37,484 nucleotides of DNA from Gemmatimonadota bacterium. GTDB taxonomy: Bacteria > Gemmatimonadota > Gemmatimonadetes > Longimicrobiales > Gaopeijiaceae. This document shows positions 1-9,108 of this stretch, piece by piece (the stretch's first letter is position 1; each line of letters starts with the position of its first letter). Where the stretch lies: positions 1 through 37,484 of the forward strand of contig JAPPNM010000105.1 of the NCBI GenBank assembly GCA_028873825.1, given 5' to 3'. The notes under the pieces were generated by a model that did not search any database, was not told the origin of the DNA, and saw only the letters and a program-made list of their open reading frames with translations. Made by a program: the position numbers and the translations under genes.

Positions 1-3
1 CCA

Positions 4-19
4 GCAGTCCGTGGATAAA
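4..19. other. Edge motif, left copy
   Basis: The 16 bases GCAGTCCGTGGATAAA recur at 37396-37411 in the same orientation with 14 of 16 matches. The two lie almost at the opposite ends of the window. They could be ends of a dispersed repeat or insertion sequence, but no transposase is visible beside either, so this is only a candidate repeat end. The remaining bases up to 118 show no gene. Confidence 0.25.
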
Positions 20-118
20 GCCGCCCGAGCACCGAGAGCGGCGAAGCGCCGGGCTGGCAAGGCGCGACGTGATCACATGTTGGGAAATCCCCATGGCCAC
101 CGCTTCCGGGCTTGGGCC

Positions 119-3100
119 TCATCTCCGCAACGTGACCGCCTCCACGAGCCCCCTCGTTGTCACCACTTCGAGCCCGTCGGTGTCGCCCAGCGCCTCCGGC
201 AGCGCCCGGTTCCAGTCCCGCAGGATCGCCCGGATCAGCCCGGTCGCCGGATCGGTCACCACCGTGATCGCGCGGCGGTCGCTGGAATCGACGGTCACCT
301 CGCCCTCGGGCCCCGCGAGCGTGATCCGGTCCAGCGTGTGCTCCCAGTCGTCCTCGATGGGGATCCAGAAGAGGAAGTACTTGTTGCCGTCCACGTCCTC
401 GCCCGGCGTGAACGACAGGGAGAACTCTACACCGCCGCCGCTCGCGATCCCCTCCAGGGTGTAGGGGCCGGTCTCCCGGGGCAGCGTCGCCGTCGTGTAC
501 ATCGAATGCACCGGCTCGATCCGCAACTCGCCGTTCAGCACCCCGCCCCAAAGCACCAGCATATCGCCCTTCTGTCCGGCGCCGGGCACCGCGTCGCCCG
601 TCCAATCCTCGACCTTGTTCTCCCTCACCTCTATGACCTTCTCGAAGTAGTAGTCGCTCAGCCAGCCCAGTTCGTAGCAGTACCCCATGATGTCGCGGCG
701 GTAGCGCGGCGACACCAGCGAGCCGTCCCGGAAGTCGTACCCCCACACCCCGATGCCCCCGTTGTCGTAGGGGAAGTCCGGGTCGGTGCCGAGCGCGCCC
801 CCGCATGGGGCGTGCAGGAGATCCAGCGTGTGGCCCACCTCGTGCGCGAGCTCGGTGGCCCATGGCTTGCCGAAGCTCACCAGTCCGTTCAGGCGCGCAA
901 TGCCGCGCACGTAGCCGTCCTGGGCATTGGCAATGGCGTACCAGTAGCCCGAGGCCTCCGCCGACTTGTACACCTGTTCCACCTCGAGGAGCACGGGCCA
1001 CGTGTTGTTCTCCTCGGTCATGTCAAGGGATGTGACGTAGGCGGTGTCCCACGCGCTCGCGGTGAACTCGCCGATCGGGAACGAGTACTCGAGCAGCGCC
1101 ACCTGCCGACTCACGGCCTCCATGTCCGCAATACTGTCGAAAACCGACGAGTCGGGTTCGTCGGCGTAGAGCACCGGCACTATCGTCAGCTCGAAGGGCG
1201 GGACCTCGACAACCTCGAGAGCCACCGACCCCGTATCCGGGAATCGGGTCCGGCTGCCCTCGGCGCGCGGGATCACCTCGGCCGAGTCGGCCAACACCAC
1301 GAACTCGGTGCCGTCCCTGACGTACCTGGCTGGGATCACCGCGTTGTACGACTTGACGAGGTCGCTTTCGTCCGCGAAGGTGGCCAGCCGGTCCTGTTCG
1401 CTCGGCATCGCCACCCGGTGGACCTCCCTGCCGTCACGCGTGAAGGTTGCGAAGACCTCCGGCTCGAAGAAGGCGTTCTCCTGGTCGCCGACCAGGAATA
1501 CCCTGAGCAGTGCTTCACGATCCGAGATGAGCGGCACGTCGCCGTCGGGGCTCTGGATGGCCTGCGTGAGGTAGACCACCGGCAGCGACAGCCTGACCGA
1601 GTCCGGGTTGTCGCAGGTCGCGCCCTCAGCCACGTCGAGCGAGTCGATCCACTCCTGGAAGGTGGGCGCCGGAGAGGCGCAGAGACCCGTGTCGTCGTAC
1701 TCGAGCGCCCTGAGGTTCTCCAGGTCGATCATGCGGAAGGGAAGCGGTCCCTCCATCTCCTCGTTGTCGCTGATCCTGATCGTGTCCAGCGGGTCGACGG
1801 ACGTGATCGCGACGGCCACCCCTCCGGCGAGGTCGTTGTCGGCGATGTCGAGGGTCTCCAGTCCCAGCAGGCTGCCGAGCGCGGGCGGCAGCGGTCCCTC
1901 CAGACCGTTGCCGGGCAGCCTGAGCTCCCGTACGAGCGAGTCCTCCACGGTCACGCCGTACCAGTCGTCCAGCTCGGAATCGCTGTCCCAGCCGTCGTTG
2001 TCGGTCCAGTCGTCCCCGCCCGTGCTGTCGTAGAGCTCCATAAGCGCGTACCGCTCGGTCACAGCGGAGGGACACCACAGTCCGTACGCTTTCGGTATGC
2101 CGTCCAGCCACTGCTGGAACTCGTCGTCGAGGTACGGACATATCCAGGTGCCGGCGATGTCGAGGTGGCCGAGCGCGAGATTCATCATGCTCCTGGGCAT
2201 CAGGCCCTCGAGATCTTCGTTGTTTCGCAACGACAGCCATTCGAGTGAGGTCAGTTGGCCGAGTTCCGGCGGCAGGGGGCCGGTGAGACTGTTGTTCCGG
2301 GCACCCAGCTCCTCGAGCTCCGACAGCTGCCCGAGTTCGGGTGGTATGGACCCCGTGAGCTGGTTGTCTCCCAGCTCCAGGTGCTTCAAGGCCGAAAGGC
2401 CGCCGAGCTCGGCGGGGATGGATCCCGAGAGCTCGTTCTGGAAGAGCCAAAGCCTGTTCAACCTCGACAGGTTGCCCAGTTCCAGAGGGATGGACCCCGT
2501 CAGCTCGGCTCGGGGAATGGACAGTTTCTCCAACGCGGACAACTGTCCGAGTTCCGCCGGAATGGAGCCGGTGAGGTCGTTGGTTCCCATGGACAATTCG
2601 ACAAGCCTGGGAAGATTGCCGAGCTCCGCCGGTATCGTCCCGGTCAGGTCGTTTCGGAAGATCCACAGAATTTCGAGGTTCGACAGCTTGCCCAGCTCCG
2701 GTGGAATGCTGCCGGACAGCGAGTTCCGCATCAGAAACAGCTGTTCGAGCGCAGCCATGTCGCCGAGTTCGGGCGGTATCGGCCCGGTCAGCTCGTTGTC
2801 GCTGAGCCTCAGCTCCTTGAGGTTCCGAAGCTTGCCCAGCTCGGGCGGGAGCGAGCCCGTGATCTCGTTGTATCCCAGGCTGAGGTCCTCGAGCGCGGTC
2901 ATCTCGCCCAGCTCGGGCGGCAACGGTCCCTCGAACTTGTTATCCACCATCCAGGCGGTCTTCAGCTTCTTGAGCTTGCCGAACTCCGCCGGCAGCGGCC
3001 CGCTCAGCTCGTTCTCGAAGAGCGCTAGGAACTCGAGGTTTTCGAGGTTGCCGAACTCGGGCGGAATAGGTCCCGACAGTCTGTTCCCGGAGAGGTACAT

Positions 3101-3673
3101 GGTTTCGACGCTCACCATGCCGCCGATCTCGGGCGGAATCGACCCTTCCAGCTTGTTGCTGGAGAGCAACAGCTTCGTGACCTTCGTCAGCTTGCCCAGT
3201 TCCGGGGGAATCCGTCCGGTAAGTTCATTCCCGTACAGGGAAAGCACCTCGAGGCGGCCGAGGTTGCCCAGCTCCGGCGGGATGCTGTCGGTGAGGTTGT
3301 TCCACGGGAGGAAGATCTCGGTGACGTAGCCCTCTTCGTCGGTGGCGATGCCTGTCCACGTGTTCAGGCTCCTGCCGGTTAGCCAATTCTCCCGCCTGTT
3401 CCAGCGCTCGCCGCCAGTCTTGGCGTAGAGGCTGTCCAGCACCTCCCGGTCGGCGGTCTCCGGGATGCATAGGAGCGGATCGCTGTTTCCGGTCGACTCG
3501 TACCATTCCACGAGCGAACGTGGCACGCACAGGTCGGTTCCGTAGTCGTAGAACTGGTTGAGCGTGAGGTCGGCGAACGTCTCGGGCAGGGGGCCGGAGA
3601 GCTCCGTGTAGCTCAGGTTCAGGTAGTCGAGCCCCGTCATGTTGCCCATTTCGGGGGGAAGCTGGCCCTCCAC
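119..3673 (-). CDS. LRR-metzincin protein, 3' part of frameshifted gene
   Basis: This frame encodes 1184 residues with no signal peptide of its own. The reading frame stays open upstream of the first ATG to the end of the preceding frame and encodes two more LRRs there, so the ATG at 3673 is probably not a real start. Residues 100-500 hold about fifteen LRRs of the form LPPELGxLxxLxxLxLxxNxLTG. A further LRR block of the TGGDDW...WYGV type follows at about 545-690. The C-terminal part contains HEVGHTLDLLH at residues 944-954, matching the metzincin zinc site HExxHxxxxxH with Asp at the usual Gly position, and a candidate Met-turn (DIMGY) at about 994-998. Inference: a secreted zinc protease carried on an LRR stalk. 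It is best read as one gene with 3762-6752. Confidence 0.8.
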   Translation of the reverse strand: MEGQLPPEMGNMTGLDYLNLSYTELSGPLPETFADLTLNQFYDYGTDLCVPRSLVEWYESTGNSDPLLCIPETADREVLDSLYAKTGGERWNRRENWLTGRSLNTWTGIATDEEGYVTEIFLPWNNLTDSIPPELGNLGRLEVLSLYGNELTGRIPPELGKLTKVTKLLLSSNKLEGSIPPEIGGMVSVETMYLSGNRLSGPIPPEFGNLENLEFLALFENELSGPLPAEFGKLKKLKTAWMVDNKFEGPLPPELGEMTALEDLSLGYNEITGSLPPELGKLRNLKELRLSDNELTGPIPPELGDMAALEQLFLMRNSLSGSIPPELGKLSNLEILWIFRNDLTGTIPAELGNLPRLVELSMGTNDLTGSIPAELGQLSALEKLSIPRAELTGSIPLELGNLSRLNRLWLFQNELSGSIPAELGGLSALKHLELGDNQLTGSIPPELGQLSELEELGARNNSLTGPLPPELGQLTSLEWLSLRNNEDLEGLMPRSMMNLALGHLDIAGTWICPYLDDEFQQWLDGIPKAYGLWCPSAVTERYALMELYDSTGGDDWTDNDGWDSDSELDDWYGVTVEDSLVRELRLPGNGLEGPLPPALGSLLGLETLDIADNDLAGGVAVAITSVDPLDTIRISDNEEMEGPLPFRMIDLENLRALEYDDTGLCASPAPTFQEWIDSLDVAEGATCDNPDSVRLSLPVVYLTQAIQSPDGDVPLISDREALLRVFLVGDQENAFFEPEVFATFTRDGREVHRVAMPSEQDRLATFADESDLVKSYNAVIPARYVRDGTEFVVLADSAEVIPRAEGSRTRFPDTGSVALEVVEVPPFELTIVPVLYADEPDSSVFDSIADMEAVSRQVALLEYSFPIGEFTASAWDTAYVTSLDMTEENNTWPVLLEVEQVYKSAEASGYWYAIANAQDGYVRGIARLNGLVSFGKPWATELAHEVGHTLDLLHAPCGGALGTDPDFPYDNGGIGVWGYDFRDGSLVSPRYRRDIMGYCYELGWLSDYYFEKVIEVRENKVEDWTGDAVPGAGQKGDMLVLWGGVLNGELRIEPVHSMYTTATLPRETGPYTLEGIASGGGVEFSLSFTPGEDVDGNKYFLFWIPIEDDWEHTLDRITLAGPEGEVTVDSSDRRAITVVTDPATGLIRAILRDWNRALPEALGDTDGLEVVTTRGLVEAVTLRR

Positions 3674-3761
3674 TCCGGTTTCGCGAAGGTTCAGGTCGCG
3701 AAGGCGTTGCAGCCGTCTGATCGCGGGCGGAATGGGGCCGGTAACGGTAGCGTCGCGTAGT

Positions 3762-6752
3762 TCAGAAGCTGAACAGGCTGTCCAGCAGCCCGATCTCGGC
3801 GGGGATCTCGCCAGCCACGTTGTTGTCCTGCAGCTCCAGGTGCTTCACCCGGCCGCTCCGCCATGTGTCGACCCCGTACCACTCCCCGAGCGGTTCGTCG
3901 CTCATCCAGTTGGTGTTGTCCTCCCAGTCGTCCCCGCCCATCGCGCGGTAGAGGGCCTCGAGCGCGACCCGGTCGCCGCCGGACAGCCTGACCGCCACCT
4001 CGGCGGTGGCGGAGGTAACCGAGTCGTACGTGGCGATCACGTTGGTCACGCCGCTCGAGCGCGCCGTCACCAAACCGGTCGTGTCGACTCTCGCAACCCT
4101 AGTGTCGCCGCTCTTCCAGGTCACCTCCGCATCCTCCACGACTTCCCCCTCCGCATCGATCACGGTCGCCGAGAGCGTGGCCGTGTCGCGGCTCGCCTCG
4201 AAGGTGAGCGACGCGGGCTCGACCAGGACCCGGCTCGCGCACTCGGGCGGATCGTCGGTCTCCTCGATCGAGTCCAGCCACTCGGAGAGCGAGGGGGGCA
4301 CGCACAGATCGGTTCCCCCGACCAGGAAGCTCTCGAGTTCGAGGTCTTCGAAGGAGGCGGGCACCAGCCCGGACAGACTCGTCGCCGCCACGTTGACGCT
4401 CCGGAGGCTGTCCAGCGTCCCGAGCGCCGGGGACAAATCACCGGCCAGCGCGTTGACGCTCAGAGTGAGGTCGCGCAGCAGGGCAAGGTCGCCCACTTCG
4501 GCCAGGATAGGGCCGGAAATCCAGTTTCGGCTCAGGTCGAGGGTGACCAGCCTGTCCAAGAGCCCGATGGAGGAGTGGAGCGGCCCCCTCAGGTTGTTGT
4601 TTCGCAGCGACAGGCCCACGACCCGGCCGCTGTCGTCGGTCTCGACCCCGGCCCACTCCGAGAGCGGTTCGTCGCTCAGCCAGTTGGTCGCGTCCGTCCA
4701 GCCGTCTCCGCGCGCACGGTCGTGGAGGATCTCCAGGATGTCCCGGTCGTTCTCCGGCAGGTCCACTACCGCGGTGATCGCCCCGCTCGTCGAGTCGTAG
4801 GTGGCGGTCACCTCGGTCTCGCCGTCGCCGACCGCCGTCACCCTTTCCGCCGCGCTCGCCGAGACGACCGAGGTATCGCCGCTCGTCCAGGTCGCCGGCA
4901 CCTTGTAGGTCGTGTCCCCTTCGGCGCTCACGTAGGTGGCCGACAGGTCGCCCGTCTCGCCGACCGCGTAGAAGCTGAGCGACGGCAGGTCGACCACCTC
5001 GATGGTGATGGAGGCCATGCAGCGCGCCGCGCTGTCGGTCTCCTCGATCCCCTCGAACCATTCGTCCAGCGAGGGCGGCACGCACACCCCGGAATTTACG
5101 GCGTAGAGGGTATCCAGCTCGAGGTTGCGGAACGAGCGCGGCACCATCCCGCTCAGCTCGTTGTCGCCGATGTGCAGGTGCCGGAGCCCGGCCATGTAAC
5201 CCAGGCTCCGGGGCAGAAGACCCTCGAGCGCATTCCCGTTCAGGCGCAAATGGCGAAGCTGCTGCAATTCCCGGAAATCCCACGGAATCTTCCCGCCCAG
5301 CGCATTCCCGCCCAAGTCGAGGGTGACCAGGCTGTCCAGCTCCGCCAGGACGGCCGGGATGGAGCCGGTCAGGTTGTTGTTGCCGAGCGACAGGCCCACG
5401 ACCTCTCCCGACGAATCGCCGGTCTCGACCCCGTACCACTCCGAGAGCGGCTTGTCGCTCAGCCAGTTCGTGGTGTCCGTCCAGTTCTTGCCGCCGGTGA
5501 CCCGGTAGAGGCTGTCGAGGACCTGCCGGGTGCTGAGCTTGAAGACGATCTCCACCCGGGCCGTGTCGGCGAGCGAGTCCGAGGTGGCCGTTACGTTGAC
5601 GGCCCCGTAGTCGACCGTGGTGACCAGACCCGTGGAATCGACCGTGGCGATGGCGGTGTCTCCGCTCGCCCAGGCGATTTCGGCGTCCTGCACCGTGTCC
5701 CCTTCCGCGTTGATGACCGCGGCCGTCAGCCTGGCCGTGTCGCCGGGCGAATGGACTTCCAGGTACAGCCAAGGCGGGTCGATGACGATCTTGTCGGTAC
5801 AGAGCTGGTACCTGTCTTCCTTCTGCGGAATCGAGTCCACCCACGCTTGGAGCGCGGCTGGGATGCACACGCCGTCCCTGTCGAAGTAGAAGGAGGTCAG
5901 GTCAAGGTTGGCGAAGGTGAGGGGCACGGGACCGGTGAGGTCGGTATCGGTCACTGTGAGGTACTCGATCCTCTTCATATACCCGAGTTCCGGAGGCAGT
6001 CTCCCCGTGATCCCGGCGTTTTCGGCCAGAAACAGGTCGCGAAGGCCCTCGAACTTCGAGAGTTCGGGCGGGATCGGTCCCGAGAGTTCGTTGTACCTCA
6101 GAACGAGACCGAACAACTCGTCCAGCCCCCCCAGTTCCGGCGGAATCGTGCCAACCAGGTTGTTGTCGTCGAGCGACAGATTGCTGACCTTGCCCTGCCA
6201 CGCCCTCACCCCGTACCAGTCGTCCAGGTCCTCGTCGCTCAGCCAGTTCTCGTCCTCGTCCCAGTCCTCGCCACCGGTCGCCTCGTAGAAGATCTCCAGG
6301 ATCTCGCGGTCGGTCAGCGGCTCGGCGACCTCCACCGTGGCGTAGGAGGAGACCGAATCGTACGTCGCCGTCACCTTGGTCTTGCCGAACTCCACCGAGG
6401 TTACCACTCCGGCCGTGTCGACGGTCGCGATCGCGGTGTCGGCGCTCTCCCACGTCACCGTCGCGTCGCTGATCGTGTCCCCTTCGGCGTCGATCACCGT
6501 GGCGGTGAGCGTGTCGCTCACGCCGGTCGTGTCGAGCGTTAGCCAATGGGGCTCGATCACGACCTTCGTGCCGTCGTCGCTCATCATCGCGAGGATCGGC
6601 GCATTCTCTTCCGCGGGAGCCGTCGGGGTGTCGTCCGCGCAGGCTTCGAGCAGCAGCGCGGCGAGGAGTGCGACCGAAAGTGCCGCACAGCCGGCCCCGA
6701 GCCGCGAGAATCGCGGACGCGAAGGGATGCTGCCGGAAGGCAGGATGCTCAT
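3762..6752 (-). CDS. Ig-like/LRR lipoprotein, 5' part of frameshifted gene
   Basis: This part encodes 996 residues. The N-terminus has a basic region, a hydrophobic stretch and the lipobox LLEAC near residue 38, so export and lipid anchoring are likely. The rest is four repeats of one module of roughly 230 residues. Each begins with an Ig-like BID_2-type domain (xxLTATVIDAEGD...TW.SGDT.IATVD.TGVVT) and continues with a cap such as ATGGEDW...NWLSDE.L..WYGV, several LRRs, and a closing GVCVPPSLxEWxDSI. The fourth module stops in mid-LRR at LLDSLFSF followed by TGA. The next LRR continues at once in another frame, and removing one base gives an LRR of normal length. The frame is therefore probably interrupted by a one-base insertion or a sequencing error. 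Role inferred: adhesion or recognition at the cell surface. Confidence 0.8.
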   Translation of the reverse strand: MSILPSGSIPSRPRFSRLGAGCAALSVALLAALLLEACADDTPTAPAEENAPILAMMSDDGTKVVIEPHWLTLDTTGVSDTLTATVIDAEGDTISDATVTWESADTAIATVDTAGVVTSVEFGKTKVTATYDSVSSYATVEVAEPLTDREILEIFYEATGGEDWDEDENWLSDEDLDDWYGVRAWQGKVSNLSLDDNNLVGTIPPELGGLDELFGLVLRYNELSGPIPPELSKFEGLRDLFLAENAGITGRLPPELGYMKRIEYLTVTDTDLTGPVPLTFANLDLTSFYFDRDGVCIPAALQAWVDSIPQKEDRYQLCTDKIVIDPPWLYLEVHSPGDTARLTAAVINAEGDTVQDAEIAWASGDTAIATVDSTGLVTTVDYGAVNVTATSDSLADTARVEIVFKLSTRQVLDSLYRVTGGKNWTDTTNWLSDKPLSEWYGVETGDSSGEVVGLSLGNNNLTGSIPAVLAELDSLVTLDLGGNALGGKIPWDFRELQQLRHLRLNGNALEGLLPRSLGYMAGLRHLHIGDNELSGMVPRSFRNLELDTLYAVNSGVCVPPSLDEWFEGIEETDSAARCMASITIEVVDLPSLSFYAVGETGDLSATYVSAEGDTTYKVPATWTSGDTSVVSASAAERVTAVGDGETEVTATYDSTSGAITAVVDLPENDRDILEILHDRARGDGWTDATNWLSDEPLSEWAGVETDDSGRVVGLSLRNNNLRGPLHSSIGLLDRLVTLDLSRNWISGPILAEVGDLALLRDLTLSVNALAGDLSPALGTLDSLRSVNVAATSLSGLVPASFEDLELESFLVGGTDLCVPPSLSEWLDSIEETDDPPECASRVLVEPASLTFEASRDTATLSATVIDAEGEVVEDAEVTWKSGDTRVARVDTTGLVTARSSGVTNVIATYDSVTSATAEVAVRLSGGDRVALEALYRAMGGDDWEDNTNWMSDEPLGEWYGVDTWRSGRVKHLELQDNNVAGEIPAEIGLLDSLFSF

Positions 6753-6780
6753 GCGCAGGCTCTCGAAACTGTCCGATTTG

Positions 6781-6810
6781 ACGCTAGCCCACCAAGTTAC
6801 GTGATTGCAA
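6781..6810 (-). promoter_or_regulatory. Putative promoter of the LRR gene
   Basis: On the minus strand TTGCAA (-35) is followed after 18 bases by TAGCGT (-10). Transcription would begin about 20 bases before the ATG at 6752. The -10 resembles the TAGCTT boxes found elsewhere in this window. Confidence 0.4.
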
Positions 6811-6893
6811 CGGGTATGTCCACTCGGTGGCGGCGTTCTCGTAAACGGGAGTTCCGCCGCAACGGAACCGAACGACCGCGGGATACGTACCGC

Positions 6894-6923
6894 TTGGTCA
6901 GGAAGGCCGGTGCGTGTTAGGTT
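6894..6923 (+). promoter_or_regulatory. Putative promoter of the ybjN-pspA-dat operon
   Basis: TTGGTC and TTAGGT are separated by 17 bases, or TTGGTC and TAGGTT by 18. The leader to the ATG at 6962 would be about 35 bases and contains the ribosome binding site GAAGGGAGAAGG. Confidence 0.45.
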
Positions 6924-6961
6924 CCGGCCCCCACCCGATCAACGAACGAAGGGAGAAGGCC

Positions 6962-7363
6962 ATGGTCACCAGGGAGGACCTGGAGAGCTATCTGATCCGC
7001 ATGGACGCGGAGTTCGAGGAGGTGGACGAAGGCATGTTCCTCGTCCGTCCCGAAAACGGCGGAGCGCCGATCGTCGTCCACCACTCGGACCCGGTGCTGG
7101 TGGTCCGCATGAAGGTGATGGACCTGCCGGCCCGTTCCGACGGCCTCGGCGACCTCTACGAGACGCTGCTGAGGCTGAACGTGTCCGATGTGATTCACGG
7201 AGCGTACGGCCTCGAGGAGCGGACGCTGATCCTCAGCGACACCCTCCAGCTCGGCACGCTGGACTTCGAGGAGCTGAGGGCGTCGCTGGACAGCGTTCAG
7301 CTTGCCGCGTCGTCGCACCTTTCGCGGATCCGGGCCCTGGCCGGCGCGGGAGGGGGGGAATAG
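6962..7363 (+). CDS. YbjN-like (type III chaperone-fold) protein
   Basis: This gene encodes 133 residues. The start at 6962 is chosen because GAAGGGAGAAGG sits just upstream; an in-frame ATG at 6914 lies at the promoter and is unlikely. The protein has the alternating strand and helix pattern of the YbjN/CesT-like family: a short N-terminal helix, the strand pair MFLVRPENGG...IVVHH, a central LYETLLRLN helix and a closing LDFEELRASLDSVQL helix. YbjN-type proteins are small soluble proteins with poorly defined roles, some as chaperones or in stress responses. It ends two bases before pspA, so the two are certainly cotranscribed; a joint role in envelope stress is inferred. Family assignment is by pattern only. 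Confidence 0.7.
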   Translation: MVTREDLESYLIRMDAEFEEVDEGMFLVRPENGGAPIVVHHSDPVLVVRMKVMDLPARSDGLGDLYETLLRLNVSDVIHGAYGLEERTLILSDTLQLGTLDFEELRASLDSVQLAASSHLSRIRALAGAGGGE

Positions 7364-7365
7364 AA

Positions 7366-8214
7366 ATGGGGATCTTCAGCAAGCTCTCGACGCTGATCAA
7401 GTCCAACATCAACGACCTGATCAACCGGGCCGAAGACCCGGAGAAGATGTTGAACCAGATCATCCTCGACATGCGGGACCAGCTGGCCAAGGCCAAGCGC
7501 GAGGTCGCGGCCGCGATCGCCGACGAGCGCAAGCTCCGGGGCCAGCTGGAAGACGAGCTCAAGCAGTCGCGCGAGTGGGAGAAGCGCGCGATGCTGGCCG
7601 TGAAGCAGGGACGGGACGACCTGGCCAAGCAGGCCCTGGTGCGGCAGCAGGAGCACGCGGAACGCGCGTCGGCGCTGGACCGGACTTGGCGTGCGCAGTC
7701 CGCCGAGACCGAGAGGCTCAAGGGTTCGCTCCGCCAGCTCAACGAGAAGATCGAAGAGGCAAAGCGCAAGCGCAACCTCCTGATCGCCAAGCAGAAGCGG
7801 GCCCAGGCGCAGCGGCGCATCCACGAGACGATGTCCGGGCTGTCGGACACCTCGGCCTTCGACGCCTTCAACCGCATGGCCGACAAGATTGAGGAGGAGG
7901 AACGCCGCACCCTCGCCCAGGCCGAAGTCACCGAGGCGCTCGCCGGGGACACCCTCGAGACCGAGTTTCTGCGCCTGGAGGCGGGGTCGAGCGACGCGGG
8001 CGTGGACGACAGGCTCTCCGCTCTCAAGGCCGAGATGGGGCTGCTCCCGTCGGGCTCTCCCGAAGCGCCCAAGCGGCTGGGATCCGGCGCCGGGGCCGAG
8101 GATGACGGTGCGGACGACGCCGGCGAAGCCGGGGAGCCGCCCATTCGCGAAGCCGAGCTCCTCGACGAGTTCGAGAAGCTGGAGAGGGGCGGGGGGACCG
8201 GAGCCCGGCCGTGA
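7366..8214 (+). CDS. pspA: PspA/IM30 family envelope-stress protein
   Basis: This gene encodes 282 residues. The opening MGIFSKLSTLIKSNINDLI is the amphipathic membrane-binding helix of PspA/IM30, followed by the typical NRAEDPEKMLNQIILDM and a long coiled coil from about residue 25 to 190. PspA proteins polymerise on the inner membrane and preserve its integrity under stress (family knowledge). The family is usually about 220-230 residues. Here an extra acidic, Gly/Ala-rich and probably disordered tail of some 50 residues follows residue 220, ending in a short helix, EAELLDEFEKLE. The gene starts two bases after the ybjN-like gene and its stop overlaps the next start by four bases (GTGA), which indicates translational coupling. 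Confidence 0.92.
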   Translation: MGIFSKLSTLIKSNINDLINRAEDPEKMLNQIILDMRDQLAKAKREVAAAIADERKLRGQLEDELKQSREWEKRAMLAVKQGRDDLAKQALVRQQEHAERASALDRTWRAQSAETERLKGSLRQLNEKIEEAKRKRNLLIAKQKRAQAQRRIHETMSGLSDTSAFDAFNRMADKIEEEERRTLAQAEVTEALAGDTLETEFLRLEAGSSDAGVDDRLSALKAEMGLLPSGSPEAPKRLGSGAGAEDDGADDAGEAGEPPIREAELLDEFEKLERGGGTGARP

Positions 8215-9056
8215 GCGTGGTCTACCTCAACGGCGAGTACCTGCCCGCCGGCGAGGCGAGGATCTCCGTCAACGACCGTGGGTTCCTCTTCGGGGACGGC
8301 GTCTACGAGGTGACTCCGGCGTATCGCGGGCGCATCTTCCGCTGGGAGCGGCATCTGGACCGCATGCGCAGGGGACTGGCGGCGATCGGGATCGACTTCG
8401 ACGCCGCCGCGCTCGTGGAGGTGAACCGGGGGCTGCTGGCCCGGAACGACCTGGAACGGGTGCCCGTGGCCTACGTCTACGTGCAGGTCACGCGCGGGAT
8501 CGCACCTCGCACCCACGCCTTCCCCAACCCCCCCGTGCCTCCCTCCGTCTACGGCTTCGCCGGTCGGTACGACCGCCCCGCGCGGGAGGTGTGGGAGCGC
8601 GGCTTCAAGGCGGTCACCGTCCCCGACCAGCGCTGGGCCCTCGCCGAGGTCAAGGCCGTCGCCCTGCTTCCCAACTGCCTTGCGCAGCAGGCCGCGGTCG
8701 AGGCCGGCGCGAGCGACGCCATCTTCGTGCGGGACGGCATCGCGCTCGAGGGCTCCCACAACAACCTCTTCGCCGTCTTCGGCGGGGTGGTCGCGACCGC
8801 GCCCAGGTCGAACTACATACTGCACGGCGTCACGCGCGACCTCGTGATCGAGCTGGCCGGGGAACTGGGTCTTCCCGTTGAGGAGCGCGCGATCCCGCTC
8901 CGGGAACTCTACCGCGCCGACGAGGTGTTCTTCACCGGGACCACGACCGAGGTGCGGCCCTCGGTGGAGGTGGACGGGCGTATGATCGGGGACGGAAGGG
9001 TGGGGCCGGTGGCGCGGGGGCTGTACGATGCGTTTCTGGAGGCGACGGGGAGTTGA
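8211..9056 (+). CDS. dat: Class IV aminotransferase, probable D-amino acid aminotransferase
   Basis: This gene encodes 281 residues from a GTG start that overlaps the pspA stop. It is a PLP-dependent fold-type IV enzyme, a family that includes D-alanine, branched-chain and 4-amino-4-deoxychorismate enzymes. Visible marks are NDRGFLFGDGVYE at 21-33, the PLP lysine K148 in AEVKAVALLPN, EGSHNNLFAVF, and FTGTTTEVRPS near the C-terminus. The length and VQVTRGIAPRTH fit D-amino acid aminotransferases best, which make D-Glu and D-Ala for peptidoglycan. Branched-chain specificity cannot be excluded. It is the last gene of the three-gene operon. Confidence 0.85.
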   Translation: MSVVYLNGEYLPAGEARISVNDRGFLFGDGVYEVTPAYRGRIFRWERHLDRMRRGLAAIGIDFDAAALVEVNRGLLARNDLERVPVAYVYVQVTRGIAPRTHAFPNPPVPPSVYGFAGRYDRPAREVWERGFKAVTVPDQRWALAEVKAVALLPNCLAQQAAVEAGASDAIFVRDGIALEGSHNNLFAVFGGVVATAPRSNYILHGVTRDLVIELAGELGLPVEERAIPLRELYRADEVFFTGTTTEVRPSVEVDGRMIGDGRVGPVARGLYDAFLEATGS

Positions 9057-9070
9057 GGAGGGTCCGTGGA

Positions 9071-9101
9071 TTGCCGGCGACCCGACTGTTGGCGGTAGAT
9101 T
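9071..9101 (+). promoter_or_regulatory. Possible promoter of the ATPase/AlbA pair
   Basis: TTGCCG is followed after 19 bases by TAGATT, seven bases before the ATG at 9109. There is no clear Shine-Dalgarno sequence, so a leaderless transcript is possible. The long spacer makes this weak. Confidence 0.3.
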
Positions 9102-9108
9102 GATCGAC

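Noticed and set aside
3639-6542. Plus-strand open frame of 967 codons opposite the LRR gene
   Set aside because: It is a mirror of the repetitive sense frame, Arg/Val/Gln-rich, with no start signal or recognisable fold.
6805-7365. N-terminal extension of PspA to 6805
   Set aside because: It runs through the YbjN-like gene in another frame. The true PspA amphipathic start is at 7366.
9028-9108. Upstream extension of the PHP/SMC ATPase to 9028
   Set aside because: It overlaps the 3' end of the aminotransferase in another frame, and the extra residues (MRFWRRRGVEEGPW) look like shadow sequence.
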